Source: UBA1189 sp964570685 (GTDB taxonomy: Bacteria > Bacteroidota > Bacteroidia > Bacteroidales > Bacteroidaceae). Taken from it: a stretch of DNA of 8,771 bases. The notes below the pieces were generated by a model. That model saw only the letters and a program-made list of their open reading frames with translations, did no database searches and was not told where the DNA came from. Shown here one piece after another: positions 1 through 5,496 of this stretch. The position numbers and the translations under genes were made by a program. The stretch's first letter is position 1. Every line of letters starts with the position of its first letter. The DNA is taken from positions 1-8,771 of the forward strand of contig CAZMZC010000089.1 in assembly GCA_964570685.1 (NCBI GenBank), written 5' to 3'.

Positions 1-37
1 GGGCGACTGAGGGTTTCTCAGCCAATACTAATTTCAT
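1..37 (-). CDS. topB: DNA topoisomerase III, N-terminus only (runs off left edge)
   Basis: Reading leftward from ATG at 37-35, the only visible residues are MKLVLAEKPSVA. This is the hallmark start of type IA topoisomerase III (TOPRIM domain, with the catalytic Glu in the AEKPS motif). A ribosome binding site AAGGAG lies at 52-47, 9 nt before this ATG. A second in-frame ATG at 43-41 is only 3 nt from that site and is less likely to be the start. TopB relaxes and decatenates single-stranded or nicked DNA. In Firmicutes conjugative elements it commonly follows the DUF4366 gene and presumably helps process the transferred DNA. Here it is separated from that gene by a two-gene insert and sits directly behind a terminator. 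Only 12 codons are seen, so intactness cannot be judged. Confidence 0.82.
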   Translation of the reverse strand, partial: MKLVLAEKPSVA

Positions 38-57
38 TTGCATCTGCTCCTTTCTTG

Positions 58-98
58 GCAAAAATAAAAGCAGCCATACACCGTAGTGCATGACTGCT
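58..98 (-). terminator. Intrinsic terminator with UACG tetraloop, after the sigma-like gene
   Basis: The minus-strand RNA reads AGCAGTCATGCAC, then loop TACG, then GTGTATGGCTGCT (98 to 69), followed by the T-rich tract TTTTATTTTTG (69-59). The stem is 13 bp including two G-U pairs, and it is closed by C-G around a UNCG-type tetraloop, one of the most stable known. The two G-U pairs become A-C mismatches in plus-strand RNA, which also lacks a T-tract, so the signal is specific for leftward transcription. It lies 34 bp after the stop of the sigma-like gene and ends about 6 bp before the topB ribosome binding site. Confidence 0.88.
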
Positions 99-132
99 AT
101 GTAAAGATATAATTTGCAGAAGAATATTACTG

Positions 133-519
133 TTAATTGTTCAAATAGTCAATTATCTTTCTTCTTTGAATATGAGGACGACATCTTCTCAGAAACATCG
201 ATTCAATTTGTCTTACTCGCTCTCTTGTAATTCCAAATTCATTTGCGACTTCTTCTAATGTCATAGGTGTACCTGAAACAATCCCCAAACGCATCAGAAT
301 AATCTTTTGAGACCTTATGCTACCGAGTTTTAGCAATTGCTCTAACATCTCTTCTATTCGAGAGTCAGAGCGTAATAGCTCTTTTGGGATAGCATCTAAA
401 TTCTTACCATAGGAATTATAAAAAATTGCTTGGATTTCTGGATCAAATTTATAGATATATTCTTTTATGGACACTTGGGCAAGGATTTCTTCTTCCCATG
501 ATTCTGTTATATCCGACAT
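133..519 (-). CDS. Small sigma-70 region 4-like helix-turn-helix protein (128 aa)
   Basis: The C-terminal half matches sigma-70 region 4. Residues 87-107 contain TLEEVANEFGITRERVRQIE, the helix-turn-helix that in housekeeping sigma factors contacts the -35 element, and the preceding RSQKIILMRLGIVSG (69-83) resembles the region 4 lead-in helix. There is no region 2 or 3: residues 1-60 are an acidic helical segment with no recognised sigma domain. It is therefore unlikely to be a full sigma factor. It may be a DNA-binding regulator, or a partner of core polymerase acting through the beta-flap; both are inferences. A purine-rich GGGGGAA precedes the ATG by about 7 nt. It lies 30 bp downstream of the 257-aa gene in the same direction, shares its low GC, and is followed by a strong terminator, so the two probably share one transcript. 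Domain assignment is firm; the role is unknown. Confidence 0.85.
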   Translation of the reverse strand: MSDITESWEEEILAQVSIKEYIYKFDPEIQAIFYNSYGKNLDAIPKELLRSDSRIEEMLEQLLKLGSIRSQKIILMRLGIVSGTPMTLEEVANEFGITRERVRQIESMFLRRCRPHIQRRKIIDYLNN

Positions 520-549
520 TTGTGTTCCCCCGTATTATGTGCGAATTAT

Positions 550-1323
550 TTAATCCACATATTTCAAAATCACTGAATCAATATACTCTTGATTGTGATG
601 ATACTTAAGTTTACGATCTTCTTTGTATTCAAACAGGAAGTCTGGTTCACACTCCAAAAGATATAGTATTTTCTCAGGCGTTAGGCCACGCTCCAGCATA
701 TATTTGATACAACCGACAGGATCAGTGAACCATAAATAAAACAACCAAGCTCCTCCCTGTAAATCAAATCGGATTAGCTTTTCTCCAATTTCTGAGCCGA
801 CGACATCCAAAACAGTATCAATCCGATACTGCGTTTTTTCCAAGCCAAGAAGTGCGGCTTTTTTATAGATAGCCCACAATAATTCAGGTTCATCAAACTT
901 AGATTTCAAATAAGCAGCAAAATCAGTTACAGATTTCTCGGTAATGAATAACCACTCAGGCGCTTGGTAGTAGGCTGTGTGGACATCATCTTCGCAGCGA
1001 TTAAAGTTGATTGCCATAGCCTTTTTAGCTTCCACAACTTGGCTGTAAGGAATTTCCAAGTATCGTCTAATATAGGACAGCTCTGTAGAATAACCACTTT
1101 TGTCTGTGTTAGCGGCGCTTATTTTCTGTGCTTCCGCAAGCGTTCTAAAACAATCATCAGAAGGTATCCGATGATCGTTAAAAATTTCAAAACAGTTCGG
1201 ATCATAGTTTTGATACTCCCGATATTTCCGGACAAAGGAGCGCACTTGCTGTTCAGGAAGACCCGCTGTACTCAACTTGGAAGTCAACTCTTCAAAAAAC
1301 GTCTCTGGTAATTTGTTAGGCAT
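550..1323 (-). CDS. Hypothetical protein of unknown function (257 aa), first gene of the cargo insert
   Basis: I do not recognise this protein. It has no signal peptide; the only hydrophobic stretch (GGAWLFYLWF, about 190-199) is too short for a clear membrane helix, so it is probably cytosolic. It appears almost entirely alpha-helical, with Tyr, Glu and Lys in abundance. The segment around 206-235 (YMLERGLTPEKILYLLECEP and the following DFLFEYKED) has the look of an mTERF-type or other helical repeat, but this is an eye-level resemblance only. The ATG at 1323 is supported by AAAGGAG 8-9 nt upstream. The gene has its own promoter, with an extended -10 at 1390-1382, and is followed 30 bp later by the sigma-region-4 gene, suggesting a functional pair. 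AT content is higher than in the flanking ICE genes, consistent with separate acquisition. Confidence 0.85.
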   Translation of the reverse strand: MPNKLPETFFEELTSKLSTAGLPEQQVRSFVRKYREYQNYDPNCFEIFNDHRIPSDDCFRTLAEAQKISAANTDKSGYSTELSYIRRYLEIPYSQVVEAKKAMAINFNRCEDDVHTAYYQAPEWLFITEKSVTDFAAYLKSKFDEPELLWAIYKKAALLGLEKTQYRIDTVLDVVGSEIGEKLIRFDLQGGAWLFYLWFTDPVGCIKYMLERGLTPEKILYLLECEPDFLFEYKEDRKLKYHHNQEYIDSVILKYVD

Positions 1324-1377
1324 AATGATTTCTCCTTTGTGTTTTACTGCGAATAGAATCGTATTTTTGAAATGTAC

Positions 1378-1399
1378 TTACATTATATCATGCATGTAA
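1378..1399 (-). promoter_or_regulatory. Extended -10 promoter overlapped by an inverted repeat (candidate operator)
   Basis: On the minus strand, TGATATAAT at 1390-1382 is a perfect TATAAT hexamer with the TG of an extended -10. No good -35 lies 16-18 bp upstream (1404-1411 read TACAGC, GTACAG or CGTACA depending on spacing), which is compatible with an extended -10 promoter. Transcription would begin near 1375, leaving a leader of about 50 nt before the 257-aa gene. An inverted repeat TTACAT-N10-ATGTAA (1378-1399) straddles the -10, where a bound repressor would block polymerase. No terminator is visible between the end of the DUF4366 gene (1438) and this promoter, so upstream operon transcripts may also enter. 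Confidence 0.6.
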
Positions 1400-1437
1400 A
1401 GTAGCTGTACGTTCCTGAAAATAATGCCTGTTCTGTG

Positions 1438-2526
1438 TTATACGGGTTCGTTATCCTCGTCGTCAGAGATGAAGTCGGCATCGTCGTCATCTTCCTCGAC
1501 GTAGCCGTAGTCCTCGTCATCGTCAACATAGTCAGCATCAGGATCAGGCTTTGCGGCTTCCTTTTCTTTCTGCTTGCCCTTGAACTTCATAAAGACGAAA
1601 GCACAGCCTCCGACCAGAGCAATCACTAGAACGGCGATCAGAGGAAACATATTAAGCTCGTCCTTTTCCTCAGGTTCAGGCTCCGTTACCTCAGGCTCCG
1701 GTTCAGTCACTTCGGATTCAGGCTTTGTCACAGGCTCCTCAGTCTGGTCGATATACTGTGCAGCTTCTTCCTCATCCATCAGCTTGAGCAGGTCAGCTTC
1801 ATCCACCTGATTCAGGAAATGAACGGTCTCGTCACCGTCGTCATCACGGTCAATGATGATATAGAAGTAGTTACCGTTTTTGGTCACAGCAGTAATGAAC
1901 TGCTTGCCCTCACCATCGGCAGAGCCAACATCGTCAACCAGAGTCAGGTTGCCATCAGGCGTCAATGCCGGTTCGCTGGTGTTGGTGTCCATGTTCTGCA
2001 TGAACATACTCATAAACATCATAAGCAGCGCCATATCCATTTCGCTGTTTTCCTCGGCAGCTTCCAAAATCTCCAGATAGTCACCGTGCACATAGCCGGT
2101 CTTTTCAGGAACTGTGATCTGATACCAGTCACCCTCGGTGCCGATCACTACGACCTCCTCGCCGGGGCGAAGCTGATCGATGATCTCATAGTTCATGCCT
2201 GCGCCGGTACGCACATTCAGACGGGAACCGCCAGTGACCACCTTACCGGTGGTCTGGCTTTCTTCGGTATCCATGTCGTATTCAAATTCCTCACCGTTAA
2301 AGGAGAACACGATGGTTCCGTCCTCGGTAATGGTGAAGCTGTAAGGAAGCTCATCACCGGTTTCATTGGTGGCATCCTCCGCAGCATCAGGCTCGACGGG
2401 GGCGGTTGCTTCCGTGGCATCCTCGGTGGCAACAGTCTCGTCAGCATAGGCAAAGGCAGTCGTGCTGAACATACCCATGCACATAATCAGTGCCAGAAAC
2501 ATGGCACCCATACGCTTAATCATCAT
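1438..2526 (-). CDS. SH3b + DUF4366 mobile-element protein (CD1107-like), secreted and membrane-anchored
   Basis: Domains in order: signal peptide 1-26 (Met/Leu-rich core, AFA cleavage site); acidic Thr/Glu/Ala linker 28-60; short beta segment 61-85; bacterial SH3 (SH3b) domain about 97-154, with SRLNVRTGAGMNYEII and GYVHGDYLEI; Met-rich helix 163-179; DUF4366 core about 185-260, with TKNGNYFYIIIDRDDDGDET and HFLNQVDEADLL; Pro-Glu-Val-Thr repeats 264-290; membrane helix about 293-314; and a basic stop followed by a highly acidic cytoplasmic tail 327-362. SH3b domains usually bind cell-wall peptides, so the protein probably sits outside the cell near the conjugation channel; this is an inference. 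Two ATGs in tandem (2526 and 2523) follow AAGGAGG. The start overlaps the DUF4315 gene by 11 bp, suggesting coupled translation. Name recalled from family nomenclature; biochemical function not known. Confidence 0.88.
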   Translation of the reverse strand: MMIKRMGAMFLALIMCMGMFSTTAFAYADETVATEDATEATAPVEPDAAEDATNETGDELPYSFTITEDGTIVFSFNGEEFEYDMDTEESQTTGKVVTGGSRLNVRTGAGMNYEIIDQLRPGEEVVVIGTEGDWYQITVPEKTGYVHGDYLEILEAAEENSEMDMALLMMFMSMFMQNMDTNTSEPALTPDGNLTLVDDVGSADGEGKQFITAVTKNGNYFYIIIDRDDDGDETVHFLNQVDEADLLKLMDEEEAAQYIDQTEEPVTKPESEVTEPEPEVTEPEPEEKDELNMFPLIAVLVIALVGGCAFVFMKFKGKQKEKEAAKPDPDADYVDDDEDYGYVEEDDDDADFISDDEDNEPV

Positions 2527-2773
2527 TCTGATCTTCCTCCTTATTCATGGAATCAATGGTTTCCGCTTTCGGAACCATATCAGCGGCGAACATCTGAAGC
2601 AGTTCAGACAGTTTATCAGGGGTAAGATTCGCAGCGTGAACCATTTCCTGAATTTCCATGTTCTCCACTTCTTTATACTTGCGTTCAAGTTCTTTGACCT
2701 TTTCAGTCCAGTGATCTCGCTTTTCACGGGCTTTGGCAAGGTCAGCACCAATCTTATCCAGTCTTGCGCTCAT
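2516..2773 (-). CDS. DUF4315 family small coiled-coil protein (85 aa)
   Basis: The first 45 residues (ARLDKIGADLAKAREKRDHW and onward) form a heptad-rich, highly charged coiled coil. It is followed by EMVHAANLTPDKLSELLQMF, the conserved signature of DUF4315 proteins found in Firmicutes conjugative elements between the NlpC/P60 and DUF4366 genes. There is no signal peptide or membrane helix, so it is probably cytosolic. Its role in transfer is not established. I chose ATG at 2773 rather than GTG at 2779, because AGGAG occupies 2783-2779 and would overlap that GTG, whereas it lies 5 nt from the ATG. Its stop overlaps the start of the DUF4366 gene, and it begins 15 bp after the NlpC/P60 gene. 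Confidence 0.9.
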   Translation of the reverse strand: MSARLDKIGADLAKAREKRDHWTEKVKELERKYKEVENMEIQEMVHAANLTPDKLSELLQMFAADMVPKAETIDSMNKEEDQNDD

Positions 2774-2788
2774 AGGCACTCCTTTCTG

Positions 2789-4564
2789 TTAGGGTAGTCT
2801 GCCGAAGCAGTAGAAATGGGACTGCCAGTAAGAGGTTTCGATGGAAGCATAGGAAATCGGATTGCCGCAATGGATCATCATACCGTTGCCCACATAGATG
2901 CCTACATGGGATGCACCGCTTGTATTGTAGGTTCCCTGGAAGAAAATCAGGTCTCCCGGTTCAGCGGAGCTTCGAGGAATGATGTCGCAAATGTTCATTA
3001 GACCACTTGCGGTCAGGCGACCAACGCTCCATCCATTTCCGCAGTTATTGATTACCCAGGACACGAAACCGGAGCAGTCAAAGGACGTGGACGGGCTACT
3101 GCCGCCCCACACATACGGATAACCCAGATATTTCTCGGCTTCTCGTATCATTCGGGCAAACTTCACATCTGTCAGAGCTTCACCTGGAATATCGTAGTCC
3201 GTATATTCGCCAATCGTGGCGTAGATGTTACCCTCGAACAGATCGGGACGATTGCCCTGGGTCTGAAGCAGCGTTCTGTAACGCTCCATCTCATCTGCCG
3301 TCATACCGGAGTTTGCGATAGCATAGTTCAGACCATAGTTCGTGAGCTTTACGTTGAGGATGTAATACTCATACTCGACCTCGTATTCCACTTCGACTTC
3401 GTATTCGTATTCTTCTTCCACATATTCTTCAAGCTCATCATCCCAGACCCAGCGAGTGCCGGTCTCTGTCTCGATTCGGGTCTCAGTTCTTGTGCGGATC
3501 TCGACTTCTTCTTCCAAAGTCAGTTCATATTGCAGTTCAAAGAGCCTTTCCAGAGTGCGCTGCACTTCTTCACGGGTGTAGTCCTCGAACATGACAGTCA
3601 GGTAGGACGCCAACTCATAAGGGTTATGGTTGATTTCGTCCAGCTCATAGCGGTACTCATCATAGCCGCTGTGTGTTCGTTCAATATTGTTGAGCTTACG
3701 TCGCAGAGCAGCTTCCAGATCGCTGTAATCATCATCTGCACCGATGATGTCCTCGTCGGTAGCCGTATAGGATGTTCCCAACACCATCTGCGCACCGCCC
3801 TGGAACATGGCAGTACAAGAGGAGAACATACTGGCAACGACCATGAACAACAGGAGGAATATGCCCACCACAATAAACACCTTGGAGTGAGAGGACACAA
3901 ACTCCGTCAGCTTCTGGGTGACATTCTTGGTCTCCTTTGCCGCCTTGCCAGCGTTCTTCGATGCCGCCGCAGTAGAACCGGCTGTGCTTTTGCCAGCCTT
4001 TGCAGCCGCATATTCTTTCTTGATAGCCTGCTTCTGTCTCCATCGGGAGATTGGATTGGTAGACGCATCGGGATTGTCCTTCTTGTATTTCTCATACAGA
4101 GCATCCACGTTGGCACGATCAGACTTCTCAATCAGCTTTTCAGCCTTGTCGTGGGCTTTCAGCTTCTTACTGTACACAGCATGATCGACGGTATAGGCAG
4201 CTGCTTCAACGGCTTCTTCACTCTGGTGGACAGCCTGAACACCTACGTTATCATCCTCATGCTCGGATACTGCCTGATGTGCCTTGGATGCGATAGCCGC
4301 AGAGGAAGCACGGCTGATGATGTGCTTTCCTCTGGAGGGCTTATCAAGCTCCGGTTCGATGTCCGCTTTCTCAAATCGTAGCTTTGCACTACGATTTTTG
4401 GACACATCAGCTTCTGTACGGAGCTTTTTCTTCGGCTTGGATGCTTTTTCTACGGCCTTTTCCGCTTTGCCCACGGCTTTTTCCGCACGATCTGCGGCTT
4501 GGCGTACAGCCTTGTCTGCGAGGTCGTCCTCAGTGAAGCGCAAGCGAGTCGGTTTCTTCGCCAT
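2789..4564 (-). CDS. Membrane-anchored NlpC/P60 peptidoglycan hydrolase of the conjugation apparatus (CD1108-like)
   Basis: This 591-aa protein has a long basic, Ala/Lys-rich cytoplasmic N-terminus (1-225), one membrane helix (about 229-247, VFIVVGIFLLLFMVVASMF), an extracellular linker, and a C-terminal NlpC/P60 domain (about 470-591). The catalytic Cys is C497 in FDCSGFVSWV, the His is H553 in ASHVGIYVG, and the third polar residue is probably H565 in MMIHCG, so the enzyme looks intact. NlpC/P60 enzymes cut D-Glu to diamino-acid bonds in peptidoglycan stems. In ICEs they open the wall for the secretion channel, a VirB1/Orf14-type role. Unlike Tn916 Orf14, I see no lysozyme-like module before it. 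Residues 347-401 are an unusual Glu/Thr/Arg then Glu/Tyr/Val alternation, probably beta-strands. The start at 4564 follows AAGGAGG by 8 nt, and only 3 bp separate it from the virB4 stop. Confidence 0.92.
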   Translation of the reverse strand: MAKKPTRLRFTEDDLADKAVRQAADRAEKAVGKAEKAVEKASKPKKKLRTEADVSKNRSAKLRFEKADIEPELDKPSRGKHIISRASSAAIASKAHQAVSEHEDDNVGVQAVHQSEEAVEAAAYTVDHAVYSKKLKAHDKAEKLIEKSDRANVDALYEKYKKDNPDASTNPISRWRQKQAIKKEYAAAKAGKSTAGSTAAASKNAGKAAKETKNVTQKLTEFVSSHSKVFIVVGIFLLLFMVVASMFSSCTAMFQGGAQMVLGTSYTATDEDIIGADDDYSDLEAALRRKLNNIERTHSGYDEYRYELDEINHNPYELASYLTVMFEDYTREEVQRTLERLFELQYELTLEEEVEIRTRTETRIETETGTRWVWDDELEEYVEEEYEYEVEVEYEVEYEYYILNVKLTNYGLNYAIANSGMTADEMERYRTLLQTQGNRPDLFEGNIYATIGEYTDYDIPGEALTDVKFARMIREAEKYLGYPYVWGGSSPSTSFDCSGFVSWVINNCGNGWSVGRLTASGLMNICDIIPRSSAEPGDLIFFQGTYNTSGASHVGIYVGNGMMIHCGNPISYASIETSYWQSHFYCFGRLP

Positions 4565-4567
4565 ATC

Positions 4568-5362
4568 TTATTCCTCCTTTTCATCCTGCACCTCAGAAAG
4601 CTTCGTGGTCATAATTCTGTACAGTTCAAGGTCGGTCGGGAATCTGTCTACGAACGGCAGAATGACGTTACCGTAGAACAACAAACCTTCACCTTCGCCG
4701 GAATTGGTAACGTAGGACAGCTGATGGGGAGAGATATTCAGACGCTGTGCCAGGATGTTTCTGTCATCGCTTGCCTGATTGAGCATATAGATGAAGTCAG
4801 AGTTTTCCAGGATATTCGCAATCTCAGGACTTCTCAGCATATCCTTTACGTTCTGGGTGATGCCGGTAGGAATACCGCCCCATTTACGGAATCGCTTCCA
4901 GATCTCAACGCTGTAGGAAGCGGTCTGTTCTTCCTTCAGAAGCAGATGGAACTCGTCCATGTAATATCTGGTGGCTTTACCGGCGTTTCGGTTGGTAGTG
5001 ACACGACCCCACACCTGATCCTGAACAATCAGCATACCGATTTTCTTCAACTGCTTGCCCAACTGCTTGATGTCGTAGCAGACCAGACGGTTGTGAATAT
5101 CCACGTTGGTACGATGGTTGAACAGGTTCAGAGAACCCTTGACGTAGATTTCAAGGGCAGTCGCCACATGACGGGCTTCCTTTTCTTCCTGTTCTAACAG
5201 GGCATTGTACAGATCTTCGAGAATCGGCATATTCTCAGGCTTGGGGTCATTGAAGTAGTTCTGGTAAATCTGATGGACGCAACGGTCGATAACTGTCTTT
5301 TCGACAGGCTGCAGGCCATCTTTGCCGCCCACGATCAACTCGCTATTTCTCGTAGGCTTCAT
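4568..5362 (-). CDS. VirB4-like conjugation ATPase, C-terminal fragment (5' end lost at the sequence junction)
   Basis: From residue 8 or 9 onward (E/LIVGGKDGLQPVEKTVIDR) the protein matches the C-terminal part of the VirB4/TraE-type ATPases of Firmicutes ICEs, which energise the type IV secretion channel. Walker B is TRYYMDEFH (131-139). The conserved WKRFRKWGGIPTGITQNVKD (155-174) and GEGEGLLFYGNVILPF (222-237) follow. Family members are about 800 residues, so roughly two thirds are missing, including the Walker A loop; this fragment cannot be an active ATPase. The open frame formally starts at ATG 5362, but residues 1-7 are encoded by the unrelated Bacteroidales DNA, and no ribosome binding site supports that start. 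Genuine sequence ends near 5341. The gene would head the operon that continues with NlpC/P60, DUF4315 and DUF4366. Confidence 0.9.
   Translation of the reverse strand: MKPTRNSELIVGGKDGLQPVEKTVIDRCVHQIYQNYFNDPKPENMPILEDLYNALLEQEEKEARHVATALEIYVKGSLNLFNHRTNVDIHNRLVCYDIKQLGKQLKKIGMLIVQDQVWGRVTTNRNAGKATRYYMDEFHLLLKEEQTASYSVEIWKRFRKWGGIPTGITQNVKDMLRSPEIANILENSDFIYMLNQASDDRNILAQRLNISPHQLSYVTNSGEGEGLLFYGNVILPFVDRFPTDLELYRIMTTKLSEVQDEKEE
5338..5346. other. Junction between Firmicutes ICE DNA and Bacteroidales DNA
   Basis: To the left, minus-strand VirB4 homology is good down to the Glu/Leu codons at 5341-5336. To the right, the plus strand encodes a continuous C-terminal membrane-protein frame from at least 5343. 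Strand use, ribosome-binding style and gene content all change here. There is no integrase, terminal repeat or attachment-site structure, and both flanking genes are truncated. A few bases (around CAACTCGC) could belong to either side, as expected for microhomology or a short-overlap misassembly. The exact breakpoint cannot be fixed by eye. Confidence 0.8.
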
Positions 5363-5477
5363 TGTGGCGCTGATTCTCTACATCGCCATGCCCGACAGTC
5401 GCACCCCCTTCTTGATAGTTTGCTTCATATCGATGGCAATCAAGATTGCTGAATATATCGTAAGATTCTTCAGATAA
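5343..5477 (+). CDS. Small membrane protein, C-terminal fragment (5' end lost at the junction)
   Basis: The plus frame beginning at 5343 reads LFLVGFIVALILYIAMPDSR, then TPFLIVCFISMAIKIAEYIV, then RFFR and stop (TAA 5475-5477). This gives two hydrophobic helices separated by a short polar turn, with a positively charged end, so it is an integral membrane protein, probably of the inner membrane. The upstream part of the gene is missing because the contig switches to ICE DNA. The stop lies 19 bp before the porin ATG, in the same direction, so the two may be cotranscribed. I do not recognise the family. The frame is judged real because its hydrophobic pattern is coherent and its stop closely precedes the next gene; no homology search was possible. 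Confidence 0.6.
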   Translation, partial: LFLVGFIVALILYIAMPDSRTPFLIVCFISMAIKIAEYIVRFFR

Positions 5478-5496
5478 CCTCACCCATCCGGAAACC

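Noticed and set aside
107..144. Separate topB promoter upstream of the terminator (TTGAAC at 144-139 with TATAT-like sequences near 112-107)
   Set aside because: The spacing between the hexamer-like words is far from 16-18 bp, and any such transcript would still have to pass the terminator.
1324..1437. Terminator at the end of the ICE operon between DUF4366 and the 257-aa gene
   Set aside because: The repeated CAGG/CCTG-like words here are direct rather than inverted, and no stem with a T-tract forms on the minus strand.
1819..2625. 268-aa open frame on the plus strand opposite the DUF4366 gene
   Set aside because: It is His/Val/Gly-rich with no domain, is antisense to a well-supported gene with signal peptide, SH3b and membrane helix, and has no convincing ribosome binding site.
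2777..2779. GTG start for the DUF4315 protein, adding Met-Pro at the N-terminus
   Set aside because: The AGGAG ribosome binding site at 2783-2779 overlaps this GTG, so it cannot serve it; the ATG at 2773 has correct 5-nt spacing.
3530..4381. 283-aa open frame on the plus strand opposite the NlpC/P60 gene
   Set aside because: It is an antisense shadow: the opposite strand carries an intact catalytic domain and anchor in the right operon context, and no coherent domain is seen here.
5343..5362. ATG at 5362 as the genuine start of a short VirB4-like protein
   Set aside because: The first seven residues come from DNA that on the plus strand encodes a Bacteroidales membrane protein. There is no Shine-Dalgarno site, and the protein would lack Walker A. 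The start is a by-product of the junction.
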